Of a stretch of 33,272 nt of DNA, positions 20,849-28,384 are shown one piece after another (position 1 is the first letter of the stretch; the number at the start of each line of letters is the position of its first letter). The notes under the pieces are model-generated. The model saw nothing but the letters and a program-made list of their open reading frames with translations, did not search any database and was not told the origin of the DNA. Origin of the DNA: Sphaerotilus hippei (GTDB lineage Bacteria; Pseudomonadota; Gammaproteobacteria; Burkholderiales; Burkholderiaceae_C); the NCBI RefSeq assembly GCF_003201595.1, contig NZ_QJJS01000027.1:1-33272 (forward strand). The letters are read 5' to 3'. Position numbers and translations under genes: made by a program.

Positions 20849-22092
20849 GCCCCGGCCCGGTGGTGCAGGGCAGCGGCCTGCGCCGCTGGCACCTGCCAGC
20901 CGAAGAAGTCGATCACCTCGTCACGCCGGGCCAGCGTGTCGTTTTCCCCCAGCGCCATCAGTGCCTGCGTGTACGGCGCCTCGAACAGCAGGTAGCTGGC
21001 CAGGGCGGCCCCCGTCGCGGTGCTGCCCTGGCCGCTGACCCCGACGGCCCTCAGCAGGGCGCGGATCGGCGCGGGCAGGCTGTCGAGGTGGCGCGCGGCC
21101 AGGTCATCCAGCCGCTGGCTGGGGGCGATCACCAGCGCCCGGATCGGCTTGAGGCTGGTGCGGCCCAGCGCCTCATGCGGCAGCAGCGACAGCGTCGCGT
21201 TGATGCGCTCCAGCCGCTCGATGTCCACCGCCAGCGCATCCAGGAAGATGCTCGACATCGCATGGCCGGCGATCTGCGCCACGCTCGGGTAGTGGCCGCT
21301 GGTGAGCCGGTGTCCGGGCGGCTCGTGCATGCGCCCGGCACCGATGATCAGGATGCGTTCGGCCCCCAGGTGCACGGCTGGCGAGATCGGCGCGGCCTGG
21401 CGCATCGAGCCGTCGCCGAACCACTCCGGCTCGCCACCGACCTCCAGGCTCACCGAGGGAAAGATGAACGGAATCGCGGCCGAGGCGAGCAGGTGGTGCA
21501 CACCGAGCCGGCTGCGCACGGCGATGCGCTGCGAGCGCTGCCAGCGGGTCGGCTCGTGCAGGCTTTCGTAGAAGGTGACGTGATGCCCGGTGGTGTAGCT
21601 GGAGGCGGTCACCGCCAGCGCCTGCAGGTGGCCCTGGGCCATCAGTGCCGGCAGCCGATCGAAGGCGACCATGCGCTGCAGCAGCGACTCGAGCGGGCTG
21701 TTGTCGAGCAGGGAGCGTGGCTTGATGCGGCGCACCCGGGCCAGCATCCAGCCGAAGGACATCATCGTGAGCCAGCGTGCGCCGGTGCGCATCACGCCCA
21801 GCGAGTCGGCGCGGTAGACCTGTTCGGCACGGAAGTGGCGCCAGACCTCGGCCATGTCGGCGACGGCCGACTGGAAACGATCGGCCTGGCAGGCCAGCGC
21901 CGAGGCGTTGATCGCACCGGCCGACGTGCCGGCGATCACCTGGAAGGGGCTCGAGGCCGGCGCGCCGCACTCGCGCGCCAGCGCGGCGATCGCCCGCAGC
22001 ACGCCGATCTGGTAGGCGGCCCGGGCGCCGCCCCCGGTCAGCAGCAGGCCGGTCGGGCCGGTGATCCGGTGCTGGGCAGGCGAGATGTCCAT
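20749..22092 (-). CDS. Patatin-like phospholipase
   Basis: A 447-residue lipid hydrolase of the bacterial patatin family (RssA/PlpD-like). The oxyanion loop is GGGARAAYQ (about 21-29), the nucleophile Ser is in GTSAG (near residue 57), and the catalytic Asp is in DGSMRQ, completing the Ser-Asp dyad. No signal peptide or transport domain is visible, so it probably acts in the cytoplasm or at the inner membrane. Downstream of the catalytic region are about 180 residues of unassigned helical sequence. A -10-like TAGACT lies 6 nt before the ATG. Its last 100 bp overlap the convergent ComEA-like gene, both encoding low-complexity tails there. Confidence 0.92.
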   Translation of the reverse strand: MDISPAQHRITGPTGLLLTGGGARAAYQIGVLRAIAALARECGAPASSPFQVIAGTSAGAINASALACQADRFQSAVADMAEVWRHFRAEQVYRADSLGVMRTGARWLTMMSFGWMLARVRRIKPRSLLDNSPLESLLQRMVAFDRLPALMAQGHLQALAVTASSYTTGHHVTFYESLHEPTRWQRSQRIAVRSRLGVHHLLASAAIPFIFPSVSLEVGGEPEWFGDGSMRQAAPISPAVHLGAERILIIGAGRMHEPPGHRLTSGHYPSVAQIAGHAMSSIFLDALAVDIERLERINATLSLLPHEALGRTSLKPIRALVIAPSQRLDDLAARHLDSLPAPIRALLRAVGVSGQGSTATGAALASYLLFEAPYTQALMALGENDTLARRDEVIDFFGWQVPAAQAAALHHRAGAHLAADGSALALRADLSPAAALPSTGAGAAVPP

Positions 22093-22098
22093 GCGACC

Positions 22099-22127
22099 AG
22101 TCTAGCGGCGCCTCCGGGGCCTGCGAA
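22099..22127 (-). promoter_or_regulatory. Candidate leaderless promoter of the patatin gene
   Basis: On the minus strand TTCGCA (22127-22122) and TAGACT (22104-22099) are 17 nt apart. The -10 box ends 6 nt before the ATG at 22092, which puts the predicted start of transcription on the A of the start codon. No convincing ribosome binding site is present. Confidence 0.4.
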
Positions 22128-22168
22128 CCGGTCTGGAACGCCGTCTCTGCCGGCCGTCTCCACCGATC

Positions 22169-22186
22169 CTCGGGGTCTTCCCCGAG
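22169..22186 (-). terminator. Hairpin downstream of the Arg/Asp-rich protein gene
   Basis: CTCGGGG (22169-22175) and CCCCGAG (22180-22186) form a perfect 7-bp stem with a 4-nt loop, 5 nt past the stop codon of the minus-strand gene. There is no T tract, so it may protect or process the mRNA end rather than terminate it. Confidence 0.4.
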
Positions 22187-22191
22187 TCGCC

Positions 22192-22689
22192 TCAGTCGCG
22201 GCGCGGGCCGTGGCCCTGGCCAGGATGGCGGTCGTCGGAGCGGCGATCGGATCCGTGGCGCTCGTCCCACCGGTCGTCCTGGCGGTCCCCGCGGCGATCG
22301 TCACGCCGGCTCTCCCGCCGGTCGTCGCCACGCCGGTCGTGGTCACGCATCACGTGATCGTTGTACCAGCGGTCCTGCACAAAATAGACCGGCACGTTGC
22401 AGGCGCCGTAACGCTGGCAGTGCCGGCTCCATTGGCGGCGGTGGCCCGGGGGCACCCACAGGTAGACCGGCTCGGGCGCGTAGGCCCGTGGCGGCTGCTG
22501 GATCACGACGGGCCGGGCGACGATCACGCCGGGGTCCGGAAAGCGTCCGATGTCGACCCGGCCGTACACGCCGGGCTGGCTGATCTCGACCGTCACGCCC
22601 ACCGACGGGTTGGCCTGGGCGGCAGGCGCCACCAGCGCGGCGACGGCTGCACCTGCGGCCCACAGGGCCGGAAGGACTCGCTTTTTCAT
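22192..22689 (-). CDS. Exported protein with Arg/Asp-rich C-terminus
   Basis: A 165-residue protein of unknown function. The start at 22689 (MKKRVLPALWAAGAAVAALV) gives a proper signal peptide, cleaved after AQA near residue 25; GGAG lies about 10 nt upstream. The mature N-terminal half (about 26-105) includes VEISQPGVYGRVDIGRFPDP and a Cys pair (HCQRYGAC) in a Tyr/Pro-rich segment ending YFVQDRWYNDHV. The last 50 residues are almost only Arg, Asp, Gly and His (DRRGDDRRESRRDDRRGDRQ and similar), a disordered polyampholyte. Similar signal-peptide plus RD-tail proteins occur in Burkholderiales, but I know no function. It lies downstream of dnaE in the same direction. Confidence 0.75.
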   Translation of the reverse strand: MKKRVLPALWAAGAAVAALVAPAAQANPSVGVTVEISQPGVYGRVDIGRFPDPGVIVARPVVIQQPPRAYAPEPVYLWVPPGHRRQWSRHCQRYGACNVPVYFVQDRWYNDHVMRDHDRRGDDRRESRRDDRRGDRQDDRWDERHGSDRRSDDRHPGQGHGPRRD

Positions 22690-22739
22690 TGCTACGGACT
22701 CCAGCGGCCACACGGCCGTGGACCCTTAACGCGGCAGTA

Positions 22740-22774
22740 CCGACCGGCGCCGACCGGGTCGGGCTGCCGGTCGG
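22740..22774. repeat. Palindromic CGACCGG cluster downstream of dnaE
   Basis: CCGACCGGC (22740-22748) pairs with GCCGGTCGG (22766-22774), and CCGACC (22750-22755) with GGTCGG (22757-22762) lies inside. ACCGGGT/ACCCGGT pairings overlap it. It lies about 20 nt past the dnaE stop and could end or protect that transcript. Confidence 0.45.
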
Positions 22775-22795
22775 TGAGCACCCGGTTCTTGCGTG

Positions 22796-25700
22796 TCAGT
22801 TCGTTTCTTCGCCGTAGACCAGCTGGGCGGCGTCCGGCTGGCCACCCTGCATCAGCAGCAGGGCCTCGTCGCTCGGGAAGAAGCGCACCGCCTCGCCCAG
22901 GTCGACCTCGCCGACCGCATGCTCCCGCTCGATCAGCAGGCGCACGCCCACGCCCTGCACCAGGTCGCCCTGTTCGGTCTCGATGCGGCGCGCCGGGTGC
23001 TCGCGCAGCAGCTGCTCGATCGGGGGCGGCAGGCCGCTGGAGGTCTTCAGGCGCAGGAAGCGGGCATGGCGGCAGCGGGCGGTCGCCAGGTCCCAGATCT
23101 GCGTCACGTTGAAGCGCACCCCGCCGCTGAACCGGTCGGGCTGGGCCTTGCCCTGCAGGATCAGCAGCTCGTCGTCCTTGAGCAGCTGGGTGCTGGCGTT
23201 GAGCAGTTCCTCGGCCACCACCGACTCGATCGAGGCGGTCTTGTCGTCGAGCTTGAAGATCGCGACCTTGCCGCGGTGGCCGTTGACGATGCGCAGGTCC
23301 GAGACGATGCCCGCCAGCATCTGCGGGTCGCGGCTGTCGCTGAGCTCGTCGATGCGGCGCCGGCAGAAGCGCCGCACCTCGGGCTCGACCTGATCGAACA
23401 GGTGGCCCGACAGGTAGGAGCCGATGGCCACCTTCTCGTGCGTGAGCCGGGTCTTGACGTCCCAGGTCGCGGCGGGCACGTAGTCGGGCTCGCGGGTGGA
23501 GCTGCCGTGGTCGTCGCCGAAGTCGAACAGGCCGCCCTGGTTGGCATTGGCGACCTGGGTGTCGGCGTAGTCGAGCGCGAGGCTGACGCTGGCCAGCAGC
23601 TGGGCGCGCCCGTCCATGCCCAGCGGATGCAGGGTGTCGAAGGCGCCAGCCTTGATCAGCGCCTCGATCACGCGCTTGTTGATGCTCTTGCGGTCGACGC
23701 GGTTGGCGAAGTCGAAGATCGAGGTGAACGGGCCACCGGCGTCGCGTGCGGCCACGATCGCCTCGATCGCGCCCTGGCCCGTGCCCTTGATCGCGCCCAG
23801 GCCGTAGCGCACCCGCTTGCGGCCTTCCTGGCCGGGCGCCGGCTCGAAGCGGTAGACCCCCTGGTTGACGTTGGGCGCCTCGAACTCGACGCTGAACTTC
23901 AGCGCGTCCTCGCGCAGCACCTTCAGCTTGTCGGTGTCGTCGAGTTCGATGGTCATGTTGGCCGCGAAGAACTCGGCCGTGTAGTGCACCTTGATCCAGG
24001 CCGTGTGATAGGCCAGCAGCGAGTAGGCGGCGGCGTGCGACTTGTTGAAGCCGTAGCCCGCGAACTTCTCCATCAGGTCGAAGACCTCGTCGGCCTTGTC
24101 CTGGCTGATGTCCTTCTCGGCCGCGCCCTTGCGGAAGATCTCGCGGTGGGCGGCCATCTCCTCGGCCTTCTTCTTGCCCATCGCGCGGCGCAGCATGTCC
24201 GCGCCGCCCAGGCTGTAGCCACCCAGCACCTGGGCGGTCTGCATCACCTGCTCCTGGTAGACCATGATGCCGTAGGTCTCCGACAGCACCTTCTCGACCA
24301 GCGGGTGGGGATACTCGACCGTCTCGCGGCCGTGCTTGCGCGCCACGAAGCTCGGGATCAGGTCCATCGGGCCGGGGCGGTAGAGCGCGTTCAGCGCGAT
24401 CAGGTCCTCGAGCCGGCTCGGCTTGGCGTCGCGCAGCATGCGCTGCATGCCGCCCGATTCGAACTGGAACACCGCCTCGGTCAGGCCGTCGGAGAACAGG
24501 CGGTAGACCCGCGCGTCATCGAGCGGGATGGTCTCGAAGCTGAAGTCCTGGCGCTCCGGGTGGCGCGCGACGATGAAGTCCTTGGCCAGCTCCAGGATGG
24601 TCAGCGTGGCCAGGCCCAGGAAGTCGAACTTCACCAGGCCGATGGCCTCGACGTCGTCCTTGTCGTACTGGCTGACGGCGCTGTCGCTGCCGGGCTGCTG
24701 GTACTGCGGGCAGAAGTCGGTGATCTTGCCCGGCGCGATCAGCACGCCTCCGGCGTGCATGCCGATGTTGCGCACCATGCCTTCGACGCGCATGGCCAGG
24801 CTGAGCAGCTCGGCCACTTCCTCTTCGTTCTTCTCGCGCTCCTCGAGCTCCGGCGCCTCCAGCCGCGCGTAGATCACGCCGCCGTCCGGCTCGGCCGGCA
24901 CCCGGGCCAGCGTGACCGACTTGCCCGGCGGGGCCGGGATCAGCTTGGCGATCGAGTCGACGTGGCCGTAGCCCATGCCCAGCACCCGGCCGATGTCGCG
25001 CAGCGCGGCCTTGGCGGCCATCGTGCCGAAGGTCGCGATCTGGCTCACCGCCGGGCGGCCGTACTTCTCCTTGACGTAGTCGATGACGCGGTCGCGGTTG
25101 CCCTGGCAGAAGTCGATGTCGAAGTCGGGCATCGAGACCCGTTCCGGGTTCAGGAAACGCTCGAACAGCAGGTTGTAGTGCAGCGGGTCGAGGTCGGTGA
25201 TCGACAGCACGTAGGCCACCAGCGAGCCGGCGCCCGAGCCCCGGCCCGGTCCGACCGGGCAGCCGTTGGCCTTGGCCCAGCGGATGAAGTCCGACACGAT
25301 CAGGAAGTAGCCCGGAAAGCCCATCTTCAGGATGGTCGTCAGCTCGAACTCCAGCCGCTCGACGTAGCGCGCCCGCTCGGCGTCGCGCCGGGCAGCGTCG
25401 GGGTAGAGCAGGGCGAGCCGCTCTTCCAGGCCCTCGAAGGACAGCTGGCGGAAGTAGTCGGCCATCGGCATCGAGGAGCCGTCGGCCAGCATCGGCGTGG
25501 GAAAGTTCGGCAGCTGGGGCTTGCCCAGCACCAGCGTCAGGCTGCAGCGCTGCGCGATCGCCAGCGTGTTGGCCAGCGCCGAGGGCAGGTCGGCGAACAG
25601 CTCGGCCATCTCGGCCTGGGTCTTGAAGTGCTGGTCGCGCGAGAAGCGCCGGATGCGCTTGGGGTTGCCCAGCGCCTCGCCTTCGGCGATGCACACCCGG

Positions 25701-26350
25701 GCTTCGTGGGCGTCGAAGTCGTCGGCCTCCAGGAACTGGATCGGGTGCGTGGCCACCACCGGCAGGCCGAGCTCGGCGGCCAGCGGCACGGTGGCGCGCA
25801 CATTGGCCTCCAGTCCCGGCAGCTGGGCGCGCTGCAGCTCGAGGTAGAAACGTCCGGGGAAGAGGCCGGCCAGCCGGCGGGCCAGCTCGCCGGCGCGGCT
25901 GCGGTCGCCCTGGGCCAGCGCCTGTCCGACGCAGCCCTGCAGGCCGCCCGACAGCACGATCAGCCCGTCGCCGAGTTCTTCCAGCCAGTCCCATTTCACC
26001 CAGGCCTGGTTGCGCTGCACGTTGGTGATCCAGGCGCGCGACAGCAGTTCGCAGAGGTTCAGGTAACCCTGGCGGTCCTGCACCAGCACCATCAGGCGCG
26101 AGGCGGGGCGTGTCTCGCCGGCGGCGGCCGGGCCTTCGGGCTCCAGCCAGAGGTCAGCGCCCAGGATGGGCTGCACGCCCTTCTTGCGCGCCGCGTTGTA
26201 GAACTTGATGCCGCCGAACAGGTTGCTCAGGTCGGTGATGGCCATCGCGACCTGGCCGTCCCGGGCCGCGGCCTGGACCACGTCGTCGATTCTCAGGGTG
26301 CCGTCGACAACGGAATACTCGGTGTGGGTGCGCAGATGGACAAAGCTCAT
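22796..26350 (-). CDS. dnaE: DNA polymerase III subunit alpha
   Basis: The 1184-residue catalytic subunit of the replicative polymerase. The N-terminal PHP domain starts FVHLRTHTEYSVVDG. The palm motif PDFDIDFCQ holds two catalytic Asp residues, and the third is in VKFDFLG. KSHAAAYSLLAYHTAW and the tandem helix-hairpin-helix region follow. A clamp-binding motif QGGLFDF is at about 938-944, then an OB fold (ML-AGIVSDLRIVNGHRGKVAIF). Length and order are normal for DnaE1, not the error-prone DnaE2. The ATG is 22 bp after the stop of the diguanylate cyclase gene, and TAGAAT lies 6 nt upstream of the ATG, so it may have its own promoter as well. Confidence 0.98.
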   Translation of the reverse strand: MSFVHLRTHTEYSVVDGTLRIDDVVQAAARDGQVAMAITDLSNLFGGIKFYNAARKKGVQPILGADLWLEPEGPAAAGETRPASRLMVLVQDRQGYLNLCELLSRAWITNVQRNQAWVKWDWLEELGDGLIVLSGGLQGCVGQALAQGDRSRAGELARRLAGLFPGRFYLELQRAQLPGLEANVRATVPLAAELGLPVVATHPIQFLEADDFDAHEARVCIAEGEALGNPKRIRRFSRDQHFKTQAEMAELFADLPSALANTLAIAQRCSLTLVLGKPQLPNFPTPMLADGSSMPMADYFRQLSFEGLEERLALLYPDAARRDAERARYVERLEFELTTILKMGFPGYFLIVSDFIRWAKANGCPVGPGRGSGAGSLVAYVLSITDLDPLHYNLLFERFLNPERVSMPDFDIDFCQGNRDRVIDYVKEKYGRPAVSQIATFGTMAAKAALRDIGRVLGMGYGHVDSIAKLIPAPPGKSVTLARVPAEPDGGVIYARLEAPELEEREKNEEEVAELLSLAMRVEGMVRNIGMHAGGVLIAPGKITDFCPQYQQPGSDSAVSQYDKDDVEAIGLVKFDFLGLATLTILELAKDFIVARHPERQDFSFETIPLDDARVYRLFSDGLTEAVFQFESGGMQRMLRDAKPSRLEDLIALNALYRPGPMDLIPSFVARKHGRETVEYPHPLVEKVLSETYGIMVYQEQVMQTAQVLGGYSLGGADMLRRAMGKKKAEEMAAHREIFRKGAAEKDISQDKADEVFDLMEKFAGYGFNKSHAAAYSLLAYHTAWIKVHYTAEFFAANMTIELDDTDKLKVLREDALKFSVEFEAPNVNQGVYRFEPAPGQEGRKRVRYGLGAIKGTGQGAIEAIVAARDAGGPFTSIFDFANRVDRKSINKRVIEALIKAGAFDTLHPLGMDGRAQLLASVSLALDYADTQVANANQGGLFDFGDDHGSSTREPDYVPAATWDVKTRLTHEKVAIGSYLSGHLFDQVEPEVRRFCRRRIDELSDSRDPQMLAGIVSDLRIVNGHRGKVAIFKLDDKTASIESVVAEELLNASTQLLKDDELLILQGKAQPDRFSGGVRFNVTQIWDLATARCRHARFLRLKTSSGLPPPIEQLLREHPARRIETEQGDLVQGVGVRLLIEREHAVGEVDLGEAVRFFPSDEALLLMQGGQPDAAQLVYGEETN

Positions 26351-26356
26351 CGAGCG

Positions 26357-26362
26357 ATTCTA
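26357..26362 (-). promoter_or_regulatory. TAGAAT -10-like box just before dnaE
   Basis: On the minus strand TAGAAT is followed by 6 nt and then the dnaE ATG, so transcription would start at the start codon. The -35 region 17 nt upstream (CTCGCC) is poor. No ribosome binding site is seen. Confidence 0.35.
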
Positions 26363-26372
26363 GTGAAGCGCG

Positions 26373-28157
26373 TCAGGCGGGCGAGCGCTCCCCCGGTGCA
26401 GGCTCCTGGTACACCCGGACCCGGTTGCGGCCCTCCCGCTTGGCGGCGTAGAGCGCGGTGTCGGCCCGGGAGATGATGCGGGCCAGGTCGGTCTCGCCCG
26501 GCCGGCAGGTGGCCACGCCCACGCTGATGGTCACCTCGATCGGGGCCGGATGGCCCGGCGCCTCGATGCGCAGGCTGGCGACGCCGTTGCGCAGCCGTTC
26601 GGCCTGTTGCCAGGCCCCCTGCACGGTGCAGTCGGGCATCAGGATGACAAATTCCTCGCCGCCGTAGCGCGACACCAGGTCGCCGCGGCGGCACCATTGC
26701 CGGCAGGCTTCACCGATCGCGTCGAGCACCGCGTCGCCGCAGATGTGGCCATGCCGGTCGTTGATGAGCTTGAAGTGGTCCAGGTCGAACACCGCCACCG
26801 CGATCTCGGCCCCGCGCCGGTGCAGCGCCGGCAGCTGGGCCCCGCCCAGCGCCATGAAGCCGCGGCGGTTGAGCAGGCCGGTCAGGAAGTCGGTGTTGGA
26901 CTGGTCACGCAGCAGCTCGATCAGGTTCTGCCGTTCCCGCTCGAGCGCCTGGCGCTCCAGGCTGTCCTGGCGCAGCAGCTCGAGCGCCCGCAGCAGGTCG
27001 CCCACCTCGTCCCGGGCGCCGTGCTGCGGCACCGGCTGGTCGAGGCGGCCGGCGGCCAGCGCCGACACGATGGCGGTCGAATCGGTCAGCGGCTGCACCA
27101 CCCGCCGGTTGACGATCACCACGACGCTGACCAGCAGCAGCAGCGTCAGGCCCGCCCCGGCCGCCGCCCAGCTCAGGCGCAGCGCCGCCCGGTCCCGCTC
27201 GGCCCGGGCCTGGGTCAGTGCCTGCTCGAGCAGCGCGTCGCGCAGCAGCAGGAACGAGTCCATGTCGGGCACGTAGCGGGCCGCGAACCCGCTGGTGTCG
27301 AGCTCGAACCGGCCGTCCGACATGCCGATGCGCAGCTGCTCGGCGATGAAGGCCTGGGTGTCGCCGAAGTAGCGCTGCTGCATCAGCGCCATCGCCTGGG
27401 CAACCTGTGGCGTGGCCGGCAGCGTGCTGGTGCTGCGCTGCAGCTGCTGGCGCAGCTCCTCGATGCGGCCGCGCAGGTGCTCGATGGCCAGTCGTTCATC
27501 GAGGCCCAGCACCTGGCGCCGGGCCAGCGCCGAGGTGAACAGCGAACCCAGCCGGCCGGCCAGCTCGCGCAGGTCGGCGGCCCGGCGGGCGGCGGTCAGC
27601 GGGCCGGCCAGCTCCGGCGCGGCCTGGCGGGCCTCGTCGGTGAAACGGGTGGCCACCGGGGCCAGGTCATCGATGACCTCGAACATGTCCGAGACCGCCT
27701 GGCGCAGTTCGCCGGCGCGGCGCTGCGGCGCCGGCTTGGCGGCGATCCGGTCCACCTGGGCCCGTGCGGCCTTCAGGCGCTCCCGGGTGTCGCCCAGGTG
27801 CCGCGACGCGTCCTCGCCGGGCGGCAGCTGCGCGTGCAGCGCGTCAAAGGCCGCATCGGTCCGCTCGCGTGCCTGGGCCAGGCGCTCGAGCGACCCGGCC
27901 GGGGTGGGCAGGTCTTCACCCATCACGCCGTTGGCCGGCCCGCGTTCGCGCGAGGCCATTTCCGCGACCCGCAGCACGTCCTGCAGGCGCCGTGCGCGGG
28001 TCAAGCCGGCCTCGCTGTCTGCCAGGTGGGTCCACTCGATGCGCACCACCCACGCCGCGAGCAGCAGCACCAGGCTGCTGATCAGCGCCCCGATGCCGAT
28101 CAGCAGGGATCGCAGGCGCAGGGAGCGGCCGGGACGGCACGCCGGGTCGGAGCTCAT
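26373..28157 (-). CDS. Membrane diguanylate cyclase with HAMP domain
   Basis: A 594-residue enzyme expected to make cyclic di-GMP from GTP. Domains in order: cytoplasmic start, TM1 (about 17-40, LLIGIGALISSLVLLLAAWV), a periplasmic helical sensor region of about 285 residues, TM2 (about 329-350), HAMP (about 351-404), a short coiled coil, and GGDEF (about 420-585). The active-site loop reads GGEEF at 499-503, so activity is expected, and Arg490-Asp493 forms an RxxD inhibitory site five residues upstream, implying product feedback. The sensed signal is unknown; the periplasmic part resembles helical-bundle sensors. No Shine-Dalgarno sequence precedes the ATG; instead the AU of the start codon lies in a 9-bp inverted repeat. 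It is divergent from the tubulin-like operon. Confidence 0.93.
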   Translation of the reverse strand: MSSDPACRPGRSLRLRSLLIGIGALISSLVLLLAAWVVRIEWTHLADSEAGLTRARRLQDVLRVAEMASRERGPANGVMGEDLPTPAGSLERLAQARERTDAAFDALHAQLPPGEDASRHLGDTRERLKAARAQVDRIAAKPAPQRRAGELRQAVSDMFEVIDDLAPVATRFTDEARQAAPELAGPLTAARRAADLRELAGRLGSLFTSALARRQVLGLDERLAIEHLRGRIEELRQQLQRSTSTLPATPQVAQAMALMQQRYFGDTQAFIAEQLRIGMSDGRFELDTSGFAARYVPDMDSFLLLRDALLEQALTQARAERDRAALRLSWAAAGAGLTLLLLVSVVVIVNRRVVQPLTDSTAIVSALAAGRLDQPVPQHGARDEVGDLLRALELLRQDSLERQALERERQNLIELLRDQSNTDFLTGLLNRRGFMALGGAQLPALHRRGAEIAVAVFDLDHFKLINDRHGHICGDAVLDAIGEACRQWCRRGDLVSRYGGEEFVILMPDCTVQGAWQQAERLRNGVASLRIEAPGHPAPIEVTISVGVATCRPGETDLARIISRADTALYAAKREGRNRVRVYQEPAPGERSPA

Positions 28158-28183
28158 CGGAGTCGCAATCGGCGGACTCCGAT
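28156..28183 (-). promoter_or_regulatory. 9-bp inverted repeat over the cyclase start codon
   Basis: On the minus strand ATCGGAGTC (28183-28175) pairs perfectly with GACTCCGAT (28164-28156) across a 10-nt loop, and the last two paired bases are the first two of the ATG. In mRNA this would hide the start codon; on DNA it could be an operator. Confidence 0.5.
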
Positions 28184-28222
28184 CGGATGCAGGGTCATGA
28201 CGAGGAGGCGCTGTGATTCAGG

Positions 28223-28341
28223 TCACGGTCGTTGCCGTGATCATCGGTTCATTGTGAACCACGACTCAGCCGTGAAACCTCTATGTACCCCGCGTGGGTC
28301 TTGTGCGGCATCAATTTTTCCTGTCACGACCTTGTCATGAC
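28223..28341. promoter_or_regulatory. Divergent regulatory region with three palindromes
   Basis: Between the cyclase and the tubulin-like gene are TCACGG-N6-CCGTGA (28223-28240), GGTTCA-TTG-TGAACC (28246-28260) and the perfect GTCATGAC (28334-28341), the last next to a related GTCACGAC. The stretch is less GC-rich than the genes around it. These are good operator candidates for a regulator shared by both transcripts; no single promoter is convincing. Confidence 0.5.
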
Positions 28342-28384
28342 CGTGCACCAGAGTGGCGCGTTGTAACGAGGTGTGCAACAAGAC

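Noticed and set aside
22793-26476. 1227-codon plus-strand frame opposite dnaE
   Set aside because: Antisense shadow of dnaE; low-complexity, no recognisable motif, while dnaE is certain.
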